A stretch of DNA of 64,000 nucleotides from Streptomyces malachitofuscus (GTDB taxonomy: Bacteria; Actinomycetota; Actinomycetes; Streptomycetales; Streptomycetaceae), in the NCBI RefSeq assembly GCF_014650055.1, contig NZ_BMUF01000010.1, positions 124,001 through 188,000 of the forward strand. Reading direction: 5' to 3'. A model generated the notes under the pieces. That model searched no databases. It saw only the letters and a list, made by a program, of their open reading frames with translations, and had not been told where the DNA came from. The first letter of the stretch is position 1; each line of letters begins with the position of its first letter. Of the stretch, positions 10,107 to 16,702 are shown one piece after another. The position numbers were made by a program, and so were the translations under genes.

Positions 10107-11164
10107 GAACTCGCTACCTCCCGCAGTCGCTCGGCCGCGCGCTCCGGCGGCACGTCGTTGATGAAGACGTTCATGCCGGACTCGGAGCCCGCGAGGAACT
10201 TCAGCTTGCCGGACGTGCGGCGGACGGTGAAAAGCTCCAGATGGAGCGCGAAGTCGTCCCGCGTGACGCCGTCGAACTCCTCCAGCGCGCCGAACGGCGC
10301 CTGGTGCCAGGCCGCGATGTACGGCGTGGGGGGCTCACCTTCGCCGAAGATCCGGTCGAAGCGCTTCAAGAGTTCCAGATACACCTGGGCGAACTCCGCG
10401 CGCGCCGCCTCCTCCAGCCCGAGCAGGTCCGGCACCCGGCGCTTGGGGTACAGGTGGACCTCGTAGGGCCAGTGCGCCGCGTACGGCACGAAGGCCACCC
10501 AGTGTTCACCCTCCAGGACGATCCGCTCGTCCGCCGTTTCCCGCTCCACCACGGCGTCGAACAGGTTCTCCCCGCCGGTCGCCTCCTTGTGCGCGGCCAC
10601 TTGGCGCAGCATCAGGGCTGTGCGGGGGGTGGTGAAGGGGTAGGCGTAGATCTGCCCGTGCGGGTGCTGGAGGGTGACGCCGATCTCGGCCCCCCGGTTC
10701 TCGAAGCAGAACACCTGTTCAACGGAGGGCAGATGCGACAGCTCGGACGTCCGGTCGGTCCAGGCATCCAGCACCAGCCGCGCCTGCCGCTCACTCAGAT
10801 CCGCGAAGGAGGCGTGGTGGTCGGAGGTGAAGCAGACGACCTCGCACCGCCCCGAGTCCCCGGCCAGCGAGGGAAAGCGGTTCTCGAAGACCACCACGTC
10901 GTACGACGCGTCCGGGATCTCACTCAGCCGCTCCCCCTCCGAGGGACACAGCGGGCACTCGTCGGCCGGCGGGTGATACGTGCGCCCCTGGCGGTGGGAG
11001 GCGATGGCGACGGAGTCGCCGAGCAGCACGTCGCGGCGGATCTCGGACGTGGTGACAGTGGCGTCCAGCGGGCGGCGGTCGACGGCGTCGCGGACGGTGT
11101 CGTCGGCGAGGTCGTAGTAGATGAGCTCACGACCGTCGGCCAGCCGGGTCGAGGTCTTCTTCAC
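10103..11164 (-). CDS. galT: Galactose-1-phosphate uridylyltransferase
   Basis: Transfers UMP from UDP-glucose to galactose-1-phosphate. The 353-residue product carries the HIT-superfamily catalytic motif in TLQHPHGQIYAYPF and a metal-binding pair in DECPLCPSEGERL. GTG 11164 (VKKTSTRLADGREL) is chosen because GAGGAG lies 8 bp upstream; the frame stays open upstream but without a ribosome-binding site. It is first in the galTEK operon. Divergent promoter DNA with repeats lies between it and the symporter gene, suggesting shared control of uptake and catabolism. Confidence 0.96.
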   Translation of the reverse strand: MKKTSTRLADGRELIYYDLADDTVRDAVDRRPLDATVTTSEIRRDVLLGDSVAIASHRQGRTYHPPADECPLCPSEGERLSEIPDASYDVVVFENRFPSLAGDSGRCEVVCFTSDHHASFADLSERQARLVLDAWTDRTSELSHLPSVEQVFCFENRGAEIGVTLQHPHGQIYAYPFTTPRTALMLRQVAAHKEATGGENLFDAVVERETADERIVLEGEHWVAFVPYAAHWPYEVHLYPKRRVPDLLGLEEAARAEFAQVYLELLKRFDRIFGEGEPPTPYIAAWHQAPFGALEEFDGVTRDDFALHLELFTVRRTSGKLKFLAGSESGMNVFINDVPPERAAERLREVASS

Positions 11165-11200
11165 TGCCGCACTCCTCTGCACCTTCCGCCAACCATCCAA

Positions 11201-11259
11201 CACAATCAAACATAACACATCACAACTCACCAGCGAACCGCTCTCATCACAATCAAACA
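11201..11259 (-). promoter_or_regulatory. gal operon control region with 12-bp direct repeats
   Basis: The 12-mer CACAATCAAACA occurs perfectly at 11201-11212 and 11248-11259 (TGTTTGATTGTG on the gal strand), 47 bp apart, in an otherwise AT-richer stretch upstream of galT. Direct repeats flanking a promoter are typical operator pairs. The TGATTGTG core resembles DeoR-family operators, but no DeoR gene lies in the window, so the regulator assignment is speculative. Confidence 0.55.
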
Positions 11260-11275
11260 AAGAACATCACCGGAC

Positions 11276-11330
11276 GTGTTCAGTTCCTGAACACGGAGGC
11301 GTAGGTTCCGCACCGGATCAGTTCGCGAAC
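11276..11330 (+). promoter_or_regulatory. Two GTTC-NN-GAAC inverted repeats upstream of symporter gene
   Basis: GTGTTCAGTTCCTGAACAC (11276-11294) is a perfect 8-3-8 inverted repeat, and GTTCGCGAAC (11321-11330) is a perfect palindrome. Both contain TCAGTTCNNGAAC, the copies lying 38 bp apart. The second ends only 13 bp before the start codon, so a bound protein would block transcription or translation start. The regulator is unknown. Confidence 0.55.
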
Positions 11331-11343
11331 GAAGCGAGTGTGT

Positions 11344-13023
11344 ATGCAAACCCCCACATATCTAGCCGCAGAGCTTCGACTCCCCACCAACTGGCTGGAC
11401 TACACGATCCTCGGGATCTACTTCGTCGTCGTGCTGGGCATCGGCTTCGCCGCCCGCCGCTCGGTCAAGACCAGCCTCGACTTCTTCCTCTCGGGCCGCT
11501 CCCTGCCCGCCTGGGTCACCGGCCTGGCCTTCATCGCGGCCAACCTCGGCGCCACGGAGATCCTCGGCATGGCGGCCAACAGCGCCCAGTACGGCGTCTA
11601 CACGACCCACTGGTACTGGATCGGCGCCATCCCCGCGATGGTCTTCCTGGGCCTGGTGATGATGCCGTTCTACTACGGCAGCAAGGTCCGCTCGGTCCCC
11701 GAGTTCCTGCTGCTGCGCTTCGACAAGGCGGCCCACCTGCTCAGCTCGATCCTCTTCGCGGCGGCCGCGATCCTCATCGCCGGAGTGAACCTCTACGCCC
11801 TCGCGATCGTCGTCGAGGCCCTCCTGGGCTGGCCGCAGTGGGTGGCGATCGTCGTCGCCGGCTTCTTCGTCCTGGCCTACATCACCCTGGGCGGTCTGTC
11901 CTCGGCGATCTACAACGAGGTCCTGCAGTTCTTCGTCATCCTGGCCGCGCTCATCCCCATCACCGTGCTCGGCCTGAAGAGCGTCGGCGGCTGGGACGGC
12001 CTGTCCGACTCCCTCACCGCCTCCCGCGGCGACAACTTCATGACCGCCTGGGGCGGCACCGGCATCGGCAGCGACAACCCGCTCGGCGCCAACTGGCTGA
12101 CCATCGTCCTCGGCCTCGGCTTCGTCCTGTCCTTCGGCTACTGGACGACCAACTTCGCCGAGGTGCAGCGCGCCCTGTCCGCGAAGAACCTCTCGGCGGC
12201 CCAGCGCACCCCGCTCATCGCGGCCTTCCCGAAGATCTTCATCGTGTTCCTGGTGATGATCCCGGGCCTGGTGGCAGCGGTCATGGTCCCCCAGATCGGC
12301 ACCGGCGACTCGGACCTGCAGTACAACGACGCCATCCCCTACCTGATGCAGCAACTCCTGCCCAACGGCGTGCTGGGCATCGCGGTGACCGGCCTGCTGG
12401 CGGCGTTCATGGCCGGCATGGCGGCCAACGTCTCGTCCTTCAACACCGTCTTCACCGCCGACATCTGGCAGAAGTACGTGGTCAAGCACCGCGAGGACGA
12501 GTACTACGTCCGCTTCGGCCGCCTGATCACCGCGATCGGCGTCCTCGCCTCCATCGGCACGGCGTTCCTGGCCAGCTCCTTCTCCAACATCATGAGCTAC
12601 CTCCAGACGCTGTTCTCCTTCTTCAACGTGCCGATGTTCGTGGTCTTCATCATCGGCATGTTCTGGAAGCGGGCGTCGATGAAGTCGGGCTTCTGGGGCC
12701 TGATCGCCGGCACCACCGCCGCGATGGTCAACTACTTCGTCATCTACAAGCAGGGCATCATCGACATCCCCTCCGACCAGGGCGCCAACTTCGTCTCCGC
12801 GATCGCGGGCTTCGTCGCGGGCGCGGTGGTGATGGTCGCCGTGTCGCTGTTCACCGCGCCGAAGCCGGCCGAGGAGCTCGAGGGCCTGGTCTACGGCACG
12901 CGCTCCCCCGGCATGGCGGAGCCGCCGGCCGAGGGCGACGACGCGTGGTACCGCAAGCCGGCGCTGCTCGGCTGGGGTGCGGTGATTCTGGCGGCCGCCT
13001 GCTACATCCCGTTCTCGTTCTGA
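11344..13023 (+). CDS. Sodium:solute symporter (SSS/SGLT family)
   Basis: 559-residue inner-membrane transporter with about 14 hydrophobic segments. Family signatures are FFLSGRSLPAWVTGLAFIAANLGATEILGMAANSAQYG (the helix-1 sodium site region) and AYITLGGLSSAIYNEVLQF. ATG 11344 is used; GTG 11338 is an in-frame alternative and both ribosome-binding sites are weak. It is divergent from galTEK, so galactose is the natural candidate substrate, but SSS members also carry proline, acetate, pantothenate and others. A 107-residue two-helix protein gene follows 21 bp downstream. Gene context supports sugar uptake; specificity is inferred. Confidence 0.88.
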   Translation: MQTPTYLAAELRLPTNWLDYTILGIYFVVVLGIGFAARRSVKTSLDFFLSGRSLPAWVTGLAFIAANLGATEILGMAANSAQYGVYTTHWYWIGAIPAMVFLGLVMMPFYYGSKVRSVPEFLLLRFDKAAHLLSSILFAAAAILIAGVNLYALAIVVEALLGWPQWVAIVVAGFFVLAYITLGGLSSAIYNEVLQFFVILAALIPITVLGLKSVGGWDGLSDSLTASRGDNFMTAWGGTGIGSDNPLGANWLTIVLGLGFVLSFGYWTTNFAEVQRALSAKNLSAAQRTPLIAAFPKIFIVFLVMIPGLVAAVMVPQIGTGDSDLQYNDAIPYLMQQLLPNGVLGIAVTGLLAAFMAGMAANVSSFNTVFTADIWQKYVVKHREDEYYVRFGRLITAIGVLASIGTAFLASSFSNIMSYLQTLFSFFNVPMFVVFIIGMFWKRASMKSGFWGLIAGTTAAMVNYFVIYKQGIIDIPSDQGANFVSAIAGFVAGAVVMVAVSLFTAPKPAEELEGLVYGTRSPGMAEPPAEGDDAWYRKPALLGWGAVILAAACYIPFSF

Positions 13024-13044
13024 ACGCGGGAGGATTGAGAGACC

Positions 13045-13368
13045 ATGTCCGATCACTACTCCGAGCGTGATCTTCAGCGGGAGATCACCGAACTGGAGAC
13101 CAAGTCCGCGACGGCGGCCCGGCTGTTCGACATCCGGCGGATCATCGGTGGGCTGTTCGTCCTGTACGGCGTCATCGTCACGATCGCGGGGTTCGCGGCG
13201 TCCGATGCGGATATCGACAAGGCGGAGGGCGTCAACATCAACCTCTGGACGGGGTTGGGGATGCTGGTTCTGGGCCTGCTGTTCCTGCTGTGGCTCAAGC
13301 TCCGTCCGACGGCTCCGCCCCCACCGGACGTCCTGCCGGACGAGCGCGAGGATTCCGGCACGGGGTGA
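13045..13368 (+). CDS. Small two-helix membrane protein, putative symporter partner
   Basis: 107 residues starting MSDHYSERDLQREITELETK, with a charged N-terminal helix, then hydrophobic segments IIGGLFVLYGVIVTIAGFAA (about 31-50) and LWTGLGMLVLGLLFLLWLKL (about 67-86), then a Pro/Glu-rich tail. GGGAGGATTG lies 8 bp before the ATG. It follows the symporter gene by 21 bp and is surely in the same transcript. Some SSS transporters are paired with small membrane proteins (for example YjcH/DUF485 with ActP), so an auxiliary role is a reasonable inference. The sequence itself is not one I recognise as DUF485. Its stop codon lies in the first unit of a tandem repeat. Confidence 0.75.
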   Translation: MSDHYSERDLQREITELETKSATAARLFDIRRIIGGLFVLYGVIVTIAGFAASDADIDKAEGVNINLWTGLGMLVLGLLFLLWLKLRPTAPPPPDVLPDEREDSGTG

Positions 13369-13437
13369 CTGCGTCAGCGCGGGGTGACTGCGTCGGCGCG
13401 GGGTGACTGCGTCGGCGCGGGGTGACTGCGTCGGCGC
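13362..13437 (+). repeat. Four 19-bp tandem repeats beginning over a stop codon
   Basis: The unit GGGGTGACTGCGTCGGCGC is repeated exactly four times (13362-13380 with one A for G change, 13381-13399, 13400-13418, 13419-13437). The first unit contains the TGA of the preceding gene. Because 19 is not a multiple of three, the copies place a TGA in all three frames. Recent slippage duplication is likely, given the near-identity. Confidence 0.9.
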
Positions 13438-13825
13438 CCGGTGCTGACGGGGTGCCCCGCGCTGGTGTGGGCCGGGGGGTGGTTGCGCAGCCCGGCGCTC
13501 GCGGGGTGCCGTCGCGCCCACCCTCCCCCACTCTCGGCTTCGCTCGAGCGGGGGGACCCCCATCGCCCCAGCGGCACGACTGCCCGCGGATCGCGGGGAG
13601 GGGACGGGACGGGGGTGTTCGCCCGCAGTGGCTGGCGCGTCCGCACCGCTCACCCCCACCAACAAGCGCAATCGCGCCAGTCCGAGGACGGACACCCCTG
13701 GCCCGGCCCCGCACCACCCACCCACCGTGGGCGCTACGCGCACCCCCACCGGAGGGAAAGTTGCGCCGCAGGCGTAAGACGCGCACCCCCACCCCACCGA
13801 CAGCTGCGCCGCAGGCAGGGGTGGG
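13438..13825. other. Gene-free region between symporter unit and orphan response regulator
   Basis: About 390 bp of G+C-rich DNA between convergent genes. It contains the dispersed hairpin described at 13521-13564 and C-rich tracts, but no frame with a ribosome-binding site or recognisable protein. Open frames here have the skewed composition of antisense readings. Confidence 0.5.
13521..13564. repeat. Intergenic hairpin of a type dispersed in Streptomyces genomes
   Basis: CCCCCACTC (13525-13533) pairs, with one mismatch, with GAGCGGGGG (13546-13554) around TCGGCTTCGCTC, followed by GACCCCCATC. I recall near-identical copies of this hairpin (CTCCCCCACTCTCGGCTTCG core) scattered in intergenic regions of many Streptomyces genomes. 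It may act as a terminator or mRNA-end structure for the convergent transcripts. Counting copies genome-wide would confirm it. Confidence 0.6.
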
Positions 13826-14497
13826 TCAGTCGATGGGACCCGCGCGGTCCAGGAGACCCGTGCGTGCGGCCAGGGCGGCAGCCTCCAGCCTCGACCCCAC
13901 CCCCAGTTTCATCAGCACCCGCTGCACATGCGTACGCGCCGTGGACGGCGCGATCCCCATCCCTGCCGCGATCAGCCGGGTGTCCTCCCCGTCCGCCACC
14001 CGCACCAGCACCTCCACCTCCCGAGGCGTCAGCATCTGCAGCAGCCGCTGCCCCTCATCGTCCGGCTGCGCCGCAGGATTCAGCAGCTCCCCGAACGCCC
14101 CCTGCAACAGCTGCGGCGCCACCGCCGCCTCCCCCGCCCGCGCCTTCATGATCGCCCGCTCGACACCCTCGATCCGCTCGTCGTGCCGCACATACCCCGA
14201 CGCCCCCGCCGCGAACGCCGCCGCGATCCCCCGAGGCGACGGCACCGGCCCCAGCACGACCACCGCCACCTGAGGCCGCTCCCGCTTGATCTTCACCACC
14301 GGATCGAACGTCCCCGGCTCCGCCGGCGCAGCCGTCCCCAGCAGACACACCTCCGGCGCCCTGCTGATCACCAGATCCGCCGCCCCCACCGCCGGCGCCG
14401 CCGCGGCCAGCACCCGGTGCCCACGCAGCTTCAACGCCGAGGCCAGCGCCTCGGCGAGCAGTCGGTGGTCGTCGACCACCATCAACCGCACACCCAT
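13826..14497 (-). CDS. Atypical LuxR-type response regulator lacking phospho-acceptor Asp
   Basis: 223 residues from ATG 14497 (MGVRLMVVDDHRLLAEALASAL). The acidic pair Asp9/Asp10 is kept, but the position of the phosphorylated Asp is Gly54 (PEVCLLGTAAP). The later Ser/Thr position is Gly (VVVLGPV), and the conserved Lys is replaced (GYVRHDE). Classical phosphorelay activation is therefore unlikely. The LuxR HTH is complete: MLTPREVEVLVRVADGEDTRLIAAGMGIAPSTARTHVQRVLMKLGVGS. No kinase gene is nearby. It is related in sequence to the regulator at 6438-7205. A longer start at 14521 is possible but lacks a good ribosome-binding site. Confidence 0.86.
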   Translation of the reverse strand: MGVRLMVVDDHRLLAEALASALKLRGHRVLAAAAPAVGAADLVISRAPEVCLLGTAAPAEPGTFDPVVKIKRERPQVAVVVLGPVPSPRGIAAAFAAGASGYVRHDERIEGVERAIMKARAGEAAVAPQLLQGAFGELLNPAAQPDDEGQRLLQMLTPREVEVLVRVADGEDTRLIAAGMGIAPSTARTHVQRVLMKLGVGSRLEAAALAARTGLLDRAGPID

Positions 14498-14655
14498 CGA
14501 ACAACCAACCCCCCACAACAACGCACCCCCGGACCCCCGGATGCCCCCGGAAGCTACACGCTTGTTCGACGTTGCGCTCCCCCTACCGGCGAGAATCGCC
14601 CCGGATCACCGAAATTCTCGCATTCGGTGGCGATGAGCGCATGATGAGCGGTACG

Positions 14656-14693
14656 CGCACGGCCCCGTCCCTGAACAGGGACGGGGCCGTGCG
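14656..14693. terminator. Perfect long hairpin downstream of the propeller-protein gene
   Basis: An 18-bp perfect stem (14656-14673 with 14676-14693) closes on a two-base AA centre. Its core is CCCCGTCCCTG/CAGGGACGGGG. It lies 35 bp beyond the stop of the minus-strand gene at 14728 and upstream of the divergently placed response regulator, where it can terminate the former. Confidence 0.8.
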
Positions 14694-14727
14694 AAAACAA
14701 CCCGGGACCGCGAAGCCGCGGCCGCGA

Positions 14728-16626
14728 TCAGCCCGTGCCGAACGCGATGACCAGATACTCCTTGTCACCCGTGGAGAAGTCGCTCGCGTACACCTTCGAC
14801 ATGTACAGACCCCCCTGCGAGTACAGGATCTCCGCGGACGAGGGCAGCATCCGCCCCTCTACGTCCCGCACGCTCTCCGTCGCCGGGTTCTCCAGGAGCA
14901 CCGTCTCCTTGAAGGTCCCGCCGTCGATGCTGACGATCTGCCCGCCCTTGTCGTAGGGCGGACGCTTGTACGCGATCACGTTGCCGCCGTCCATCCGCAG
15001 CGGAGTGATCTCGTAGTCGTCACCCGCGTCGGCCCGCTGACCGGTCTGCTTGCCGGTCGCGAGGTCGAAGGCCACGATCTCGTTGGTCTGGCCGTAGGAG
15101 TCCCCGCCGGTCTCGTGCTCCTCCGTCGCGATGTACAGCCGGTCGTTGCCGACCGCCAGCCCGCTGCACTCCTCCATCTTGTAGATGGCGTCGCACTCGG
15201 CCGCGAAGTCGTCACCCGGAGCGGAGATGCGCTGGCGCAGCTTGCCGGTCTTGTTGTCGATGGAGAAGAAGTCCGAGATGCCGCTGCCGTCACCGGCGGT
15301 GTCACCGACGTCGGCGGCCACGACCAGCGGGTCGGTGGACACGACGGCGGCGTACTCGATGCCCTCGTCCATCTTGTACTCGGTGATGACGTTCCCGGTC
15401 TTCGGGTCGATGGTCTGGATGTGCAGCTGACGCTGCTCGTACGGACCGCACTTGCGGACCGCGACCAGCTTCGCGCCGCCGCCGTACCCGGAGTCGAAGC
15501 AGGAGTCGGACGTCTTGGGCGCCCACAGCTGCTTGCCCGAGGGGATCTCCCAGGCGGCTCCGCCACTGGTGCTGCCCGCGGCGACGGTGTTCCCGCTGAG
15601 GGTGACGTTGTTGAAGCTGATCGGCATGGTGCCGGACTTGGCCGACTTGGACCACAGCTGCTTGCCCGCCTCGAGGTCGATCAGTGCGACCTGGGTGCAG
15701 GACTGCGGCTCGCTCTTGGTCGGCATCTTCGGCTTGTGGACGATCGCCGTCTTGTTGTCCTCGGTGACGTGACGGGTCGCGGAGCACACCGGACCGGGCA
15801 GGTCGACGGTCCACTTCTCGGTGCCCTTGGCACGGTCGTAACCGACGATCCGGGAGATGCCGCTCTTGGCGTACACCGTGTCGGTCAGCCAGGAGCCGGA
15901 GGTGTCGATGGTCGAGACGCCCTTGGGCAGCTTGGGCGCGGGCACCTGGAAGAGCACCTTGGAGGCGGTGTCGGCGGGCGCCTTCTCCTTGGCCTCCCCT
16001 CCGGAGGAGGAGCCGCCGGACCCGCCCTTGCTCTCGCCGTTCTTCTCTTCCTTGCCCCCGCCGCCGTTCGCGGTGGTCTTCTTGTCGTCGTCCTTGCCGG
16101 ACGACGCGTACCAGACCCCGCCGCCGACGATCAGGGCGATGGCCACGACCGCGGCCACGATGATGGCCATCTGCGCGTTGATCTTCCGCCCGCCGCCGCC
16201 CGGCTGCGGCTGCATCGGCATGGTCGGCGGCTGCGGGTACCCGTACCCGGGCTGCCCGTACGGCCCCGGCTGCCCCGGCTGCCCCGGCTGCCCGTACGCT
16301 CCCGGCTGCTGCGGCTGACCGTACGGCCCGGGCGGCTGCTGCCCGGGATACCCGTACCCGCCGGCCGGCGGCTGCTGCGGATACCCGTACCCGGGCCCTT
16401 GCGGGGCCGCCGGAGGGGTGGGCGGAGTCGACGGCGCCTGCGGAGGCGTCGAGGGCGCCTGGGGATAGCCGTACCCGGGCTGGGGCCCGGACCCGGGAGC
16501 CTTGTTGAGATCGGCCCCGCCCGCGGGAGCGGGCGGCTGCTGAGAAGGGCCCTGCGAAGGGTCCTGCGGCGGCCCGAACCCCGGCTGCTGCGGCGGCTGG
16601 TTGGGCGGCGGAGGCGGCTGGGTCAT
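14728..16626 (-). CDS. Membrane-anchored PQQ-like beta-propeller protein with Pro/Gln/Gly-rich tail
   Basis: 632 residues. Residues 1-145 are disordered Pro/Gln/Gly/Tyr-rich sequence with repeated GYGYPQ and PYGQP blocks. A single helix follows (INAQMAIIVAAVVAIALIVGGGVWY, about 149-173), then a charged Lys/Gly/Ser linker and a roughly 400-residue extracytoplasmic domain. Its blades of the type GTEKWTVDLPGPVC and GKQLWSKSAKSG match PQQ-like (PQQ_2) propellers. Cys residues such as those in VCSAT and CDAIYKMEECSGLA suggest disulphides. It is a tandem paralogue of the gene at 16703-18460, 76 bp apart and probably co-transcribed. Function is unknown; there are no catalytic residues to assign. Confidence 0.82.
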   Translation of the reverse strand: MTQPPPPPNQPPQQPGFGPPQDPSQGPSQQPPAPAGGADLNKAPGSGPQPGYGYPQAPSTPPQAPSTPPTPPAAPQGPGYGYPQQPPAGGYGYPGQQPPGPYGQPQQPGAYGQPGQPGQPGPYGQPGYGYPQPPTMPMQPQPGGGGRKINAQMAIIVAAVVAIALIVGGGVWYASSGKDDDKKTTANGGGGKEEKNGESKGGSGGSSSGGEAKEKAPADTASKVLFQVPAPKLPKGVSTIDTSGSWLTDTVYAKSGISRIVGYDRAKGTEKWTVDLPGPVCSATRHVTEDNKTAIVHKPKMPTKSEPQSCTQVALIDLEAGKQLWSKSAKSGTMPISFNNVTLSGNTVAAGSTSGGAAWEIPSGKQLWAPKTSDSCFDSGYGGGAKLVAVRKCGPYEQRQLHIQTIDPKTGNVITEYKMDEGIEYAAVVSTDPLVVAADVGDTAGDGSGISDFFSIDNKTGKLRQRISAPGDDFAAECDAIYKMEECSGLAVGNDRLYIATEEHETGGDSYGQTNEIVAFDLATGKQTGQRADAGDDYEITPLRMDGGNVIAYKRPPYDKGGQIVSIDGGTFKETVLLENPATESVRDVEGRMLPSSAEILYSQGGLYMSKVYASDFSTGDKEYLVIAFGTG

Positions 16627-16702
16627 GACGTGAGTACCTCGGGAAAGGGGAAGGGGACGACGGGCGGCGGGAAAGTGACGGCGACAGCGGCGCTCACATG
16701 CA

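Noticed and set aside
11276..11294. LexA/SOS box
   Set aside because: Streptomyces SOS boxes are GAAC-N4-GTTC; this is GTTC-N-GAAC orientation, the inverse arrangement, and no repair gene is downstream.
13362..13437. Possible CRISPR-like array
   Set aside because: Units are contiguous 19-mers with no unique spacers and no cas genes; it is a simple tandem repeat.
11362..13797. An 811-codon open frame on the minus strand through the symporter gene
   Set aside because: Composition (His/Asp/Arg/Glu-rich) is that of an antisense reading; the plus strand encodes a full SSS transporter.
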